A stretch of 64,000 bases of DNA from CAVHIG01 sp963636105 (GTDB lineage: Bacteria; Bacillota; Clostridia; Peptostreptococcales; Anaerovoracaceae), in the NCBI GenBank assembly GCA_963636105.1, contig CAVHIG010000001.1, forward strand, positions 1 to 64,000, written 5' to 3'. Numbering within the stretch: position 1 is the first letter of the stretch; each line of letters opens with the position of its first letter. The notes under the pieces are model-generated. The model searched no databases. It was given only the letters and a program-made list of their open reading frames with translations, and was not told where the DNA came from. Shown here in pieces: positions 7,981-17,711 of this stretch. Both the position numbers and the translations under genes were made by a program.

Positions 7981-9299
7981 TGCTGAAACGAAAAATTGAA
8001 GACCAGTTGACCGAATGGAAAAATACCCCCGGACACAAACCGCTGATCATAAAGGGGTGCAGGCAGTGCGGCAAGACCTTTTCCGTGCTGGAGTTTGCCA
8101 AAAAAAGCTATAAACATGTGGTCTACCTCAATTTCTTTGAAAATCCGGATTATGCTTCCGTTTTTGCAGGTTCATTGGAGATTGACAACATTGTCATGAT
8201 GCTCTCTGCGCTGCTTGGCAAAGAAGCAGTATTTGAGACCGGAGAGACTGTTTTGGTGCTGGATGAGATTCAGGATTGCCCGGAAGCACGGACAGCCCTG
8301 AAATTTTTCCGCCTTGATGGGAGGTATGACGTAATCGGCACCGGCTCACTGCTGGGCGTAAAGGGTTACGGCAAAGAACCAAAATCGATTCCCGTCGGTT
8401 CGGAGACTGTGATTGACATGTATCCGTTGGATTTTGAAGAATTCTTGTGGGCGAACGATATCCACAAATCTGTCATTGACATGCTGCAAAAATCCTTGGA
8501 CAATGAAATACCGGTACCGGAAGCATTGCATAACCGTATGAGACAACTCCTGCTGCAATACGTGGTCGTGGGCGGAATGCCGGATGCCGTACAAACCTTC
8601 GTGGACAGCAAGCAGATGAATGAAGTGCTCCGCATCCAGCGTGACATTATACGTTCCTATGAGGACGATATGGTGAAATATGCGGAGAATAAGGACAAAT
8701 CCCGCATCAAGGAGTGCTTCCAATCTATCCCGCGCCAGTTGTCCAAGGAAAACAAGAAGTTCCAGTATTCTATGGTGCGAAAAGGTTCAACCGCGGCCAA
8801 CTACGCTGGAAGCCTGCAATGGATTGAAGATGCGGGGATTATAGCCCGCTGTTATAATCTCTCTATTACAGAGCTGCCGCTGGACGGCAACGCTGAGGAG
8901 GATAACTTCAAGGTATATATGCGGGACATGGGTTTGTTCGTCAGCATGCTAGAAGACGGCACTCAGTACGACCTTCTGCAAGGCAATCTGTATGGCTATA
9001 AAGGCGCCATCTTTGAAAATTTGATTGCAGATATTTTTACAAAAATGGGGCGCAAGCTTTATTATTTTCATAAGAACTCAGGTCTGGAAGTGGATTTTGT
9101 AATTCGTTACAAGGGCGAGTGTACTCTTGTAGAGGTAAAAGCGGCCAACGGAAATGTCAAGAGCACAAAAACGATATTGAAGCACCCGGAAAAGTACCAT
9201 GTAAAAAGCGCCATTAAATTAGGCGACTACAATGTAGGGCGTATGGAACAAATACTGACACTTCCGTTGTATATGGCATTTCTGCTGCGAGCGCTTTAA
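7980..9299 (+). CDS. AAA-type ATPase with DUF4143 and C-terminal nuclease-like fold
   Basis: This 439-residue protein belongs to the large ATP-binding/DUF4143 family of mobile-island and defence-linked genes with no settled function. Walker A is GCRQCGKT (residues about 27-34), Walker B is VLVLDEIQ, and the C-terminus holds LEVDFVIRYKGECTLVEVKA, a PD-(D/E)XK-like motif. I chose ATG 7980 over an in-frame ATG at 7932 because GGGAGG lies 8 bases before it. Codon choice is more even than in its neighbours, and it is the lone + strand gene among minus-strand genes, behind a tandem repeat. Both suggest transfer. Confidence 0.88.
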   Translation: MLKRKIEDQLTEWKNTPGHKPLIIKGCRQCGKTFSVLEFAKKSYKHVVYLNFFENPDYASVFAGSLEIDNIVMMLSALLGKEAVFETGETVLVLDEIQDCPEARTALKFFRLDGRYDVIGTGSLLGVKGYGKEPKSIPVGSETVIDMYPLDFEEFLWANDIHKSVIDMLQKSLDNEIPVPEALHNRMRQLLLQYVVVGGMPDAVQTFVDSKQMNEVLRIQRDIIRSYEDDMVKYAENKDKSRIKECFQSIPRQLSKENKKFQYSMVRKGSTAANYAGSLQWIEDAGIIARCYNLSITELPLDGNAEEDNFKVYMRDMGLFVSMLEDGTQYDLLQGNLYGYKGAIFENLIADIFTKMGRKLYYFHKNSGLEVDFVIRYKGECTLVEVKAANGNVKSTKTILKHPEKYHVKSAIKLGDYNVGRMEQILTLPLYMAFLLRAL

Positions 9300-9326
9300 G
9301 CCTGGACTTGACAGCACGCAGCAGCC

Positions 9327-10181
9327 TCACCCTTCCTTGTCAAAAATAACCATGGCGGCTCCGGCCAAAAGAATGAGCAATACCAATATTTGCAGGATGC
9401 CGGTATCCACATAATTCACAAAGCGTGTAGCGAGCAAGGCGCATGGCGAGCCAAAGGCCACCATCGTCACTACCGGCTTTTTCGCATATAGATCATACTT
9501 CATAAAGTCGATGGCGCCCGCAAAGCAAAGTATCGACGTAGCTATTATCACAGTTCCCAGAGCCAGCACAGGGTCAAAGCCTAAAAGCATAAGAACCGCT
9601 GCCATAGGAGGCGTAGCTCCCAGCCCTACCATCGACAGACTTGCTATCACTACCTCACAAAGCGCCACAATCACCATCTTTGAAGGAGGCAGACTGCTAA
9701 GCGTGCCGCTGCCCTCGCCGATAAGGAATATCTTTACAGCCAAAATTATAGCAGACAATATGAGCGCACCGGCCACAAGCCACCTTATAGTACTCGCCTT
9801 AGATTTTGCGACTACACTCGAGCCGAGCTTTTCCCCGCAAATCGCGCTTACGACGATCACAACAACCAAAATCGGATCGGTCTTTATCGATGTAGCATAG
9901 CCAAAGGCTGAAAAAAGTGACGGAAGCGTGGCTCCTACCAATATTGTGCCCGGAAGCTTCTTGAAGCTCACCTTATCATGCAGGCGAAAATACAAGGTAT
10001 TCATCGCAGAATCTGATACGCCAAACGACACGAGAAAATACGCAAGGCTCTCAAAAAGTATATAGCCTATCCAGCTTCCCTTTTCATCCGCTATGGCTGC
10101 TCTTTTTTTCACAAGATCCCTGAGCAGTATCACAAAATATATCACTATCGCAAGTGCAATAATTCCAGCTATAATTTTCAT
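9327..10181 (-). CDS. TauE/SafE-family membrane permease
   Basis: This 284-residue integral membrane protein has about eight hydrophobic segments and the paired glycine-rich repeats of the sulfite exporter TauE/SafE family (GTILVGATLPSLFSAFGY, then MVGLGATPPMAAVLMLLGF). Members move small sulfonate or organic anions; the substrate here is unknown. The start ATG at 10181 follows GAAAGG. It lies downstream of the APC permease but is separated by a terminator and a 9-bp tandem repeat, so it is likely transcribed separately. Confidence 0.75.
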   Translation of the reverse strand: MKIIAGIIALAIVIYFVILLRDLVKKRAAIADEKGSWIGYILFESLAYFLVSFGVSDSAMNTLYFRLHDKVSFKKLPGTILVGATLPSLFSAFGYATSIKTDPILVVVIVVSAICGEKLGSSVVAKSKASTIRWLVAGALILSAIILAVKIFLIGEGSGTLSSLPPSKMVIVALCEVVIASLSMVGLGATPPMAAVLMLLGFDPVLALGTVIIATSILCFAGAIDFMKYDLYAKKPVVTMVAFGSPCALLATRFVNYVDTGILQILVLLILLAGAAMVIFDKEG

Positions 10182-10262
10182 CTGTGCAATGCCTTTCTTT
10201 CATCACTATTATATCACTCTTACATCATACCTATGTCATATTCATATCGTATATCGGCTTTA

Positions 10263-10307
10263 GGCTATTGGGGCTATGGAGGCTATGGAGGCTATGGAGG
10301 CTATGTA
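10263..10307. repeat. 9-bp tandem repeat, five copies
   Basis: GGCTATTGG, three exact GGCTATGGA units, then GGCTATGTA. It lies 82-126 bases upstream of the TauE-like start on the minus strand, so slippage there could alter its expression. Confidence 0.9.
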
Positions 10308-10321
10308 GCCAAAAGTCCCAA

Positions 10322-10362
10322 ATTAAAATGCCGGACAAGCTTCATTTTTCAGCTCGCCCGGC
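10322..10362 (-). terminator. Terminator of the APC permease gene
   Basis: On the minus strand GCCGGGCGAGC pairs with GCTTGTCCGGC (10330-10340 and 10352-10362, two G-U pairs), followed by ATTTTAATT. Confidence 0.8.
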
Positions 10363-10368
10363 CTGCTT

Positions 10369-11802
10369 TTACTTTTCTTTCCTTACTCCGGAATACTTCA
10401 TGCCTACTATCATGACTACCGCAAAGATTATGAGGTAGAAGAGTACAGGACAGGAGAAAGTGCCCGCCTCTTTCGCCGCGAGATATGGCTGAATTCCGTG
10501 AGCGTATACAGCCGCGACCACCATGAAGAGGCTGGCTGCCATCGCAATTCCCGGAATCACAAATCTCTTAAACGGAGGCATATCCGTAGCCTTTTTCATA
10601 AAACCTATGAAAATCGGCCAGTAGAGCGCATATATAGTTACTATAGGAAGCTCTGAGGAATCAAAGGCAAAATAACCGAACCAGTTTCTTACAGCAAGAT
10701 TTGCACCATAGAAGAATACAAACCATATTCCGCAGAGAAGCAGTCCAAATATCGCGGAGTTGTGCGCCATATTTGTAGCCGTATCCACCTGCTTAAATAC
10801 ATAAGGGCGCGGACCTCTGTCACGAGCCGCAAGTGAGTAGATTCCTCTTGTACAACCGAGCATGAGGCCATTTAATGTGCCCATGCAGGAGATAGCTATA
10901 AAGGCATTGAGCACAGAACCGATAGCCTTGCCAAAGAGGTTTGTAAATGCCACCGTAGCGCCATCATTTATGAGCTGCTCCACCGACGCGCCGCCGGACA
11001 CTCCGATATAATACAATACATATGTAGCCACAATGATTATGCCGCCCACCAAAAGAGCGATAGGAAGATTCTTCTTCGCATCCTTGATTTCGGAATTTAT
11101 GGAAGTAGCTATTATCCAGCCCTCATACGCAAAGCAAGTCGCCACTACAGCCGCGAAAAGCGAACCGCCGCTGCCGCTGCCGGCATGCGTCATATTCTCG
11201 ATGAGTATTCCATCCTCGGAAATAAGTCCGAGCACTATGCCCACCACCGCCATCAGGAAAAGCGGTATCATCTTTATAACTGTCGTAGTTACCTGGAATT
11301 TTCCCGCGAGCACCGGCGAAAGAGCATTTATCGCATATGCCGCGCACATAAACAATACCGAAAGTGCCATACACTCAGGGCCTACCACACAGCCGCCCTC
11401 GCTTGCCGGTATCATAAGCTCTATATCGGGAAATGCCGATGTGATAAATACCAATGTATATCGCGCCGTAACCCAGGCTACCACCGATGTCATGGCAGGA
11501 TAATATATCATCGTCAAAAACCAGCCCATCGCGTAGCCGTATCTTTCGCCTACAGCAGCCTCCGCATAATCCACAATGCCATTTACCTTTTCATACTTTG
11601 TAGCCATGACCGCAAAGGCCACGATGCAAGCCAGCATGATGAGGCCGCCGATGATCCAAGCCAGTATACCCTTTGGCATATTGCCCTCGGTCTTCTCCAA
11701 AACCGTCTGAGCCTTAAAAAATACACCGCTTCCTATTACTATGCCGACTACCATAGCAATCGCGGTGAATAGGCCGTATTTCTTTTGTAAGCCTGTCTCC
11801 AT
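10369..11802 (-). CDS. APC-superfamily amino acid permease
   Basis: This 477-residue transporter has about 12 membrane segments. The first-helix signature IAMVVGIVIGSGVFFK is typical of amino acid-polyamine-organocation carriers, closest in style to LAT/SteT-type exchangers. TM6 contains FAYEGWIIATSINSEIK. Substrate cannot be read from sequence; an amino acid fits the fermentative setting (dsdA, kce, opp). It is monocistronic, with its own terminator and the 353-base gap 11803-12155 upstream. Confidence 0.88.
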   Translation of the reverse strand: METGLQKKYGLFTAIAMVVGIVIGSGVFFKAQTVLEKTEGNMPKGILAWIIGGLIMLACIVAFAVMATKYEKVNGIVDYAEAAVGERYGYAMGWFLTMIYYPAMTSVVAWVTARYTLVFITSAFPDIELMIPASEGGCVVGPECMALSVLFMCAAYAINALSPVLAGKFQVTTTVIKMIPLFLMAVVGIVLGLISEDGILIENMTHAGSGSGGSLFAAVVATCFAYEGWIIATSINSEIKDAKKNLPIALLVGGIIIVATYVLYYIGVSGGASVEQLINDGATVAFTNLFGKAIGSVLNAFIAISCMGTLNGLMLGCTRGIYSLAARDRGPRPYVFKQVDTATNMAHNSAIFGLLLCGIWFVFFYGANLAVRNWFGYFAFDSSELPIVTIYALYWPIFIGFMKKATDMPPFKRFVIPGIAMAASLFMVVAAVYAHGIQPYLAAKEAGTFSCPVLFYLIIFAVVMIVGMKYSGVRKEK

Positions 11803-11984
11803 TTAAAAAACTCTCCTTTTCTTATTCATCATAACATGCACTTAAACTATTAAAATTCTAAAAATTCCACAAATTAGTATATCATACAAGCAAGACTACT
11901 TCAAGCCTTCTTTGTCCTCAGGGTCAAAATTCTATGCACACTTTTATACCTATGCACATTCAGACTGCTTTCTCCTGTCCCTTC

Positions 11985-12042
11985 GCGGAAACGGCGCAGC
12001 TTTTGCGAGCCCCGCGGTTTCAGGGATTTCCGCAGTTTCCGC
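11985..12042. repeat. Intergenic cluster of the GC[C/A]GTTTCCGC word
   Basis: GCGGAAACGGC at 11985-11995 and GCAGTTTCCGC at 12032-12042, with degenerate copies (CGCGGTTTC, GATTTCCGC) between them. They lie between the APC gene start and the nifJ terminator, in non-coding DNA. Confidence 0.85.
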
Positions 12043-12061
12043 AGTGAGCTTACAAAGACGC

Positions 12062-12089
12062 AAAAAGAGCCGCCGAAAACCGGCAGCCC
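12062..12089 (-). terminator. Terminator of nifJ
   Basis: On the minus strand GCTGCCG pairs with CGGCGGC (12081-12087 with 12069-12075, one G-U pair) over a 5-base loop, followed by TCTTTTT. It begins 67 bases after the nifJ stop. Confidence 0.8.
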
Positions 12090-12155
12090 TTTTTATATTT
12101 GCTTTATCTGGCCTTGGCCTTTTCTTAGCCTTGACTTTTTTAGCCTTGAGCTATC

Positions 12156-15100
12156 TTATTCCTCAGCAGCCATCTTCTTGTAGCCTTCAAGTCTCTCCTT
12201 CGCTTCCTGCTCGCACTTGTTGAACAGATCCTCTGCGATATCAGGGAAACCGCGGAGCAATGAGGAGTAACGTACTTCGTCCATGAGGAATTCACGGAAG
12301 TTGCCTGTAGGCTCCTTGGAATCGAGGATGAACGGATTCTTTCCTTCTGCCTTGAGCTCAGGGTTGAATCTCCAGGTGTGCCAATATCCGCACTCTACAG
12401 CCTTCTTGATTCTCTCCTGTGCGCCGCTCATGCCGCCCTTGATACCGTGATTGATGCAAGGTGCGTATGCGATGATGAGGGATGGACCGTGGTAGCTTTC
12501 AGCTTCCTTGAGAGCCTTTACAAGCTGAGCCTGGTTTGCGCCCATAGCTACCTGAGCTACGTATACATAACCGTAGGAAGCAGCCATCATGCCGAGATCC
12601 TTCTTCTTTGTCTTCATACCGGAAGCAGCAAACTTCGCTACAGCGCCTGTAGGAGTAGCCTTGGAAGCCTGTCCGCCTGTATTTGAGTATACTTCTGTAT
12701 CTACTACGAATACATTGATATCCTCGCCGGATGCGAGTACATGGTCGAGTCCGCCATAACCGATATCGTATGCCCAGCCGTCTCCACCGAAGATCCACTG
12801 TGACTTCTTTACGAGGAGGTCTGCGCTCTCTACGATTGAATCGCAAAGTGCCTTTGCGTCCGCGCCGTCATAAGCCTTTGCGGCAGCAAGGAATGCGGCA
12901 GCTGTAACCTTGGAAGCCTCACCGTCTTCCATTGTATCGAGCCAAGCCTGAGCTTCAGCCGCGATTACGCCCTTTTCGATAAGAGCCTTTGCTCTCTCTA
13001 CAACGGCAGCTCTTCTCTGCTTCTGGCCTACGTACATACCGAGACCGAATTCCGCATTGTCCTCGAAGAGGGAGTTGCACCATGCAGGACCCTGACCCTT
13101 GTCATTCTTTGTATAAGGCATCGACGGAGCGGATGCACCCCAAATCGAGGAGCAGCCTGTTGCGTTTGCAACCTGCATTCTGTCTCCGAAGAGCTGAGTG
13201 ATGAGCTTGATATAAGGAGTCTCACCGCAGCCTGCGCATGCGCCTGAGAACTCAAGCAGCGGCTTCTCGAACTGGCTGCCCTTTACAGAGTACTTGTCCA
13301 GAGGATTTTCCTTTGTAGGCAGTGACATTGCATAATCCCAGTTTGCGGCTTCCGCAGTCTGAGTGTGCAGCGGCTTCATTACGAGAGCCTTGTCCTTTGC
13401 AGGGCATACCTTTGCGCAGCTTCCGCAGCCGAGGCAATCCAGAGGTGATACCTGCATCTTGAACATATACTGATCTACGCCCTTGCCCTTGCCTGCTACA
13501 GCGCCGAAGCCTTCCGGAGCCTTTGCAAGCTCATCAGCTGTGAGTATAACAGGTCTGATAGTAGCATGTGGGCATACATATGAGCACTGGTTGCACTGGA
13601 TACACTTTGCAGCATCCCATTCAGGAACCATAGCAGCTACGCCGCGCTTCTCATAAGCAGCTGTACCCGGATCAAAGTGACCGTCTTCTCTGCCATTGAA
13701 TGCGCTTACAGGGAGATCATCGCCCTTGCAAGCTGTCATAGGTCTTACAACCTTCTTTACAAATTCAGGAGCGTCATCCTCTGCCTTTGGCGCGTCTACA
13801 GCGTCAGCCCATGCAGCAGGTACATCGATTTTTACAGCCTTGTCCACGCCCGCGTCTACAGCAGCGTAGTTCATGTTTACGATCGCGTCGCCCTTCTTTG
13901 CGTATGACTTGTGGATAGCTTCCTTCATGTACTTTACAGCATCCTCGATAGGAATGATGTTTGCGAGCTTGAAGAATGCAGCCTGGAGTACGGAGTTTGT
14001 TCTGTTTCCGAGGCCGATCTCACCTGCGATAGCTGTAGCATCGATTACGTAGAAGTTTACGTGCTTCTTTGCGAGAGCTCTCTTTACATCAGCAGGAAGA
14101 TTTGCATCCAGCTCTTCTATTGTCTTCCACTCGCAGTTCAGGAGGAAAGTACCGCCGTCCTTGATATCGCCCAGGATATCATAGAGATGTATATAAGCCT
14201 GGTTGTGGCAAGCCACAAAGTCAGCTGTCTTTACAAGATATGTAGATCTGATAGGATTCTTGCCGAATCTCAGGTGGGACTGAGTTACGCCGCCGGACTT
14301 CTTTGAGTCATAGTGGAAGTAAGCCTGAGCGTACATGTCAGTGTGGTCACCTATGATCTTGATGGAGTTCTTATTTGCGCCTACAGTACCGTCTGCGCCG
14401 AGACCCCAGAACTTGCAGGATACAGTACCCTCACCCGCTACGTCTACTTCCTCAGGAAGTACGAGTGAGTTGTGTGTAACGTCGTCATTGATACCGATTA
14501 CGAAGTTGTTCTTCGGATCCTCAGCATTGAGGTTTTCGTATACAGCCATAATCTGAGCAGGAGTAACGTCCTTTGAACCGAGTCCATAACGTCCGCCTAC
14601 GATGGAAGCCTGGCGTCCTGCCTTGAAGAATGCAGCGCAAGTGTCTACATAGAGAGGTTCACCAAAGCCTGTAACTTCCTTTACTCTGTCGAGTACAGCG
14701 ATCTTCTTTGCTGTCTTTGGAATAGCAGCAAGGAAAGCGTCTGCCTTGAAAGGTCTGTAGAGGTGAATCTTTACAAGTCCTACCTTTTCGCCCTTTGCAG
14801 TCAGATAATCGATAACTTCCTCTGCAGCCTCGCAGATGGAGCCCATAGCGATTATTACTCTGTCAGCATCAGGTGCGCCATAGTAATTGAATAATTTATA
14901 GTCACGGCCGGTCATTTCACTAACCTTTGCCATATATTCTTCTACGATTTCAGGAAGAGCCTCATAGAACTTATTGCTTGCTTCTCTGCCCTGGAAGTAA
15001 ATGTCAGGGTTCTGAGCGGTACCTCTGATTACAGGATGCTCAGGATTGAGAGCGTCAGCTCTGAACTTCGCGAGTGCGTCGTAATCTACGAGCTTTGCGA

Positions 15101-15674
15101 GCTCATCATAATCTGTACATTCTACCTTCTGGATTTCGTGTGATGTTCTGAAACCGTCGAAGAAGTGTACAAATGGTACTCTACCCTTGATTGTGGACAG
15201 GTGTGCTACAGCAGCGAGGTCCATAACTTCCTGTACGGAGTTTGAACATAGCATAGCAAAGCCTGTCTGACGACATGCCATGATATCGGAGTGGTCGCCA
15301 AAAATGTTCAGTGCGTGATAAGCAAGAGCTCTCGCACTTACATGGAATACGCATGGAAGCAGCTCACCTGCGATCTTGTACATATTCGGGATCATCAGGA
15401 GCAGACCCTGTGAAGCAGTATATGTAGTAGTGAGTGCGCCTGTTGAAATTGAACCGTGTACAGCACCTGCGGCACCTGCTTCGGATTCCATCTCAACTAC
15501 CTTTACAGGCTGTCCAAAGATATTCTTTCTACCGTTTGCAGCCCATTCGTCTGTCACTTCCGCCATTGGGGAGGACGGAGTGATCGGGAAGATACCGGCT
15601 ACTTCTGTAAACGCATATGACGTCCATGCAGCGGCGGTATTTCCGTCCATTGTCTTCATCAACTTTTTAGTCAT
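12156..15674 (-). CDS. nifJ: Pyruvate:ferredoxin (flavodoxin) oxidoreductase, single chain
   Basis: This 1172-residue homodimeric enzyme oxidises pyruvate with CoA to acetyl-CoA and CO2, reducing ferredoxin. The N-terminal pyruvate domain begins with TSYAFTEVAGIFPITPSSPM. Two 4Fe-4S clusters are in CIQCNQCSYVCP (near residue 690) and CLGCGSCAKVCP (near 750). The proximal-cluster cysteines begin with CAGCGET, and the TPP site is GDGWAYDIGYGG (near 968) with NTGGQ after it. Full length. It lies just downstream of the ech operon, whose hydrogenase would consume the reduced ferredoxin, but has its own promoter and terminator. Confidence 0.98.
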   Translation of the reverse strand: MTKKLMKTMDGNTAAAWTSYAFTEVAGIFPITPSSPMAEVTDEWAANGRKNIFGQPVKVVEMESEAGAAGAVHGSISTGALTTTYTASQGLLLMIPNMYKIAGELLPCVFHVSARALAYHALNIFGDHSDIMACRQTGFAMLCSNSVQEVMDLAAVAHLSTIKGRVPFVHFFDGFRTSHEIQKVECTDYDELAKLVDYDALAKFRADALNPEHPVIRGTAQNPDIYFQGREASNKFYEALPEIVEEYMAKVSEMTGRDYKLFNYYGAPDADRVIIAMGSICEAAEEVIDYLTAKGEKVGLVKIHLYRPFKADAFLAAIPKTAKKIAVLDRVKEVTGFGEPLYVDTCAAFFKAGRQASIVGGRYGLGSKDVTPAQIMAVYENLNAEDPKNNFVIGINDDVTHNSLVLPEEVDVAGEGTVSCKFWGLGADGTVGANKNSIKIIGDHTDMYAQAYFHYDSKKSGGVTQSHLRFGKNPIRSTYLVKTADFVACHNQAYIHLYDILGDIKDGGTFLLNCEWKTIEELDANLPADVKRALAKKHVNFYVIDATAIAGEIGLGNRTNSVLQAAFFKLANIIPIEDAVKYMKEAIHKSYAKKGDAIVNMNYAAVDAGVDKAVKIDVPAAWADAVDAPKAEDDAPEFVKKVVRPMTACKGDDLPVSAFNGREDGHFDPGTAAYEKRGVAAMVPEWDAAKCIQCNQCSYVCPHATIRPVILTADELAKAPEGFGAVAGKGKGVDQYMFKMQVSPLDCLGCGSCAKVCPAKDKALVMKPLHTQTAEAANWDYAMSLPTKENPLDKYSVKGSQFEKPLLEFSGACAGCGETPYIKLITQLFGDRMQVANATGCSSIWGASAPSMPYTKNDKGQGPAWCNSLFEDNAEFGLGMYVGQKQRRAAVVERAKALIEKGVIAAEAQAWLDTMEDGEASKVTAAAFLAAAKAYDGADAKALCDSIVESADLLVKKSQWIFGGDGWAYDIGYGGLDHVLASGEDINVFVVDTEVYSNTGGQASKATPTGAVAKFAASGMKTKKKDLGMMAASYGYVYVAQVAMGANQAQLVKALKEAESYHGPSLIIAYAPCINHGIKGGMSGAQERIKKAVECGYWHTWRFNPELKAEGKNPFILDSKEPTGNFREFLMDEVRYSSLLRGFPDIAEDLFNKCEQEAKERLEGYKKMAAEE

Positions 15675-15782
15675 TCATTTTCCCTCCATTTTCTATTTTT
15701 GAAGGTCACTGCGGGGGCAGCAGCCTTAAAATCATGAAAAACTTAAAAAAAATTTGTATATTTCTCTAACACATACGTGCAT

Positions 15783-15811
15783 ATTTTATCACAACAGCAC
15801 AAAACTGTAAA
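15783..15811 (-). promoter_or_regulatory. Promoter of nifJ
   Basis: On the minus strand TTTACA (15806-15811), a 17-base spacer, then TAAAAT (15783-15788) with the extended -10 TGA before it. The leader to the ATG is about 100 bases; GGAGGG precedes the start. Confidence 0.7.
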
Positions 15812-15889
15812 CCTTTAATGCAGGCATTTTCAATGTTTTTATTTTGGAACATATTATGCCTGTTTGTGCCCGTCCTAAGGCAAAGCACC

Positions 15890-15920
15890 GGCAAACATTG
15901 GAGCGGCTCCAATGTTTGCC
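15890..15920. repeat. 31-bp near-perfect palindrome downstream of ech
   Basis: Arms GGCAAACATTGGAGC (15890-15904) and GCTCCAATGTTTGCC (15906-15920) pair fully around one base. There is no T-run, so it is not a standard terminator. Confidence 0.9.
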
Positions 15921-15932
15921 CTTAATCCCAAA

Positions 15933-15960
15933 GCGACCCACGCCGCATGGCGTGAGTCGC
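15933..15960 (-). terminator. Hairpin after the ech operon, possible terminator
   Basis: On the minus strand GCGACTCACGCC pairs with GGCGTGGGTCGC over a 4-base loop, followed only by TTTGGG. It is 62 bases past the echF stop, and the 31-bp palindrome follows. Together they probably end or protect the ech mRNA 3' end. Confidence 0.5.
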
Positions 15961-16021
15961 TCTAAAAAGCATATTATACAGCCCGATACAGCCCGCAAAA
16001 GCTATATCTAGTATAAGAAGC

Positions 16022-16603
16022 CTACAGTGAAAGGCACTTCTTCGGACACTTGTCTACACAAGCACCGCAAGATACGCATGTGTCTCTGTCTACTTCCCAC
16101 TTCTTCTCAGCTCTGTCTACAGTCAAAGCGCCCATAGGACAAGTCCTTGCGCAAAGTCCGCAATATACGCAGTTTGCTGTATCGCAGTGGAGACCATCCT
16201 CCGCAGGAGCTGCGGCAGCTGCCGCGCCCTCAGCCGGAGCTGGCTTTGGTGCTGGCTTTGGAGCCTCAGGTATCGAATAAGTATCGCATACCTTCTCAGC
16301 GCCCGGAGTAGTATACTCAGGCTTCATAGTGAGGCACTTCTTTGGACAATTGTCCGCGCAAGCGCTGCACTGTATGCAAGCCATTCTCTCGATGCTCCAG
16401 GTTCTGCCTGCTCTATCTACAGTGATAGCGTCAGCAGGGCATCTCTTTGCGCAGATTCCGCAAAGTATGCACTTGCTCTCGTCCATCTCGATGTGACCTC
16501 TTGTCCTCTCCTGCCACTGTCTCGGAATCACAGGATACATGAGAGTAGCCGGCTTATTGAATAAGCTTTTCATTAAAACTTTAGTAATTTTGAATGCTCC
16601 CAT
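16022..16603 (-). CDS. echF: Ech hydrogenase polyferredoxin subunit (EchF/NuoI-like, four 4Fe-4S motifs)
   Basis: This 193-residue iron-sulfur protein carries electrons from ferredoxin to the NiFe module. It has four CxxCxxCxxxCP motifs: CILCGICAKRCP, CIQCSACADNCP, CVYCGLCARTCP and CVSCGACVDKCP. The first pair is the usual EchF/NuoI unit. A Pro/Ala-rich linker (about residues 110-135) joins it to a second ferredoxin-like pair. Standard EchF has two motifs, so this one is extended or fused. It is the last gene of the operon, 10 bases after echE. Confidence 0.88.
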   Translation of the reverse strand: MGAFKITKVLMKSLFNKPATLMYPVIPRQWQERTRGHIEMDESKCILCGICAKRCPADAITVDRAGRTWSIERMACIQCSACADNCPKKCLTMKPEYTTPGAEKVCDTYSIPEAPKPAPKPAPAEGAAAAAAPAEDGLHCDTANCVYCGLCARTCPMGALTVDRAEKKWEVDRDTCVSCGACVDKCPKKCLSL

Positions 16604-16613
16604 TTACTCTCAC

Positions 16614-17693
16614 CTACCTTTCCGTACAGCTGATGCAAGGGTCTATAGTAAGTACCAAAATAGGCACGTCAGCCAGATCGCAACCCTTGAGCATATGTAC
16701 AAGGGCAGGAATGTTCTGGTTGGTCGGCGTACGTACTCTCATTCTTGACAAGTGCTTTGTGCCATTGCCCTTTGCATAGAAGAACGCCTCGCCTCTCGGC
16801 TGCTCTATTCTGAGTATAAATTCCTTTGTAGGATTTCCCTTTACAGGTACATCTACAGGACCGTCAGGAATCTGCTCAACTGCCTTTCCAATCAAATCGA
16901 TGGACTGGAAGAGCTCTCTGATTCTGACAAGCATTCTTGCGTAGCAGTCACCTGCTGTCTCTACGATAGGCTCAAAGCCGAGCTTATCATATACGCCGAT
17001 GCCTGTAGTTCTCATATCCTGAACCACGCCGGAGCCTCTTACAACAGGACCTACCGCGCCGAGCTCCACTGCCTCATCATAGGTCATCGTGCCCACGCCA
17101 ACTGTTCTGTTCTTTACGGACACGTCAGTTATAAATACGTCTGTCAGCTCCTTGATCTCGGCCTTCATAGCCTGCAAGTGGTCTGCAATCTCCTTCAATG
17201 TCTCGTTGTCTACGTCTTTTCTTACTCCGCCTACCTTGCATACAGAGAAGATAACTCTGCCACCTGTAGTCTTTTCAAACATATCGAGTACTTGCTCTCT
17301 TACTCTCCAGCAATGCATAAAGAGGGATTCAAATCCGAAACCGTCTGCCAGAAGTCCGAGCCACAGAAGATGGCTGTGTACTCTGGACAGCTCATGCCAG
17401 ATAGTTCTGAGATAAAGAGCTCTCTCAGGAACCTCGATGTCCATCGTGCCCTCAATAGCCGCGGATGCGCCCCAGCCGTGGCCGAATGAGCAGATACCGC
17501 AAATTCTCTCTATAACATATACCATTTCGGTATATTCCTTTTTTTCCACCAGCTTCTCAAGACCTCTGTGGATAAAGCCGATAGACGGGATTACGTCTAC
17601 AACTACCTCATCCTCAAGCACGAGGTCAAGATGAATAGGCTCCGGAAGTACCGGATGCTGAGGTCCGAAAGGAATAATAGTTCTTTTACCCAT
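16614..17693 (-). CDS. echE: Ech hydrogenase large (catalytic NiFe) subunit EchE
   Basis: This 359-residue group 4 [NiFe]-hydrogenase large subunit resembles NuoD. Both nickel-binding motifs are intact: RICGICSFGHG near residue 62 and the terminal DPCISCTER. Presence of all four cysteines separates it from complex I NuoD. The protein ends right after CTER, so no C-terminal peptide is left for an endopeptidase to remove. It sits between echD and echF and uses GGAAGG as RBS. Confidence 0.93.
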   Translation of the reverse strand: MGKRTIIPFGPQHPVLPEPIHLDLVLEDEVVVDVIPSIGFIHRGLEKLVEKKEYTEMVYVIERICGICSFGHGWGASAAIEGTMDIEVPERALYLRTIWHELSRVHSHLLWLGLLADGFGFESLFMHCWRVREQVLDMFEKTTGGRVIFSVCKVGGVRKDVDNETLKEIADHLQAMKAEIKELTDVFITDVSVKNRTVGVGTMTYDEAVELGAVGPVVRGSGVVQDMRTTGIGVYDKLGFEPIVETAGDCYARMLVRIRELFQSIDLIGKAVEQIPDGPVDVPVKGNPTKEFILRIEQPRGEAFFYAKGNGTKHLSRMRVRTPTNQNIPALVHMLKGCDLADVPILVLTIDPCISCTER

Positions 17694-17711
17694 GTTTTCT
17701 ACCTTCCTTTC

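Noticed and set aside
15789..15998. 69-codon minus-strand frame
   Set aside because: It is made of the ech 3' hairpins and the nifJ promoter region, with no RBS.
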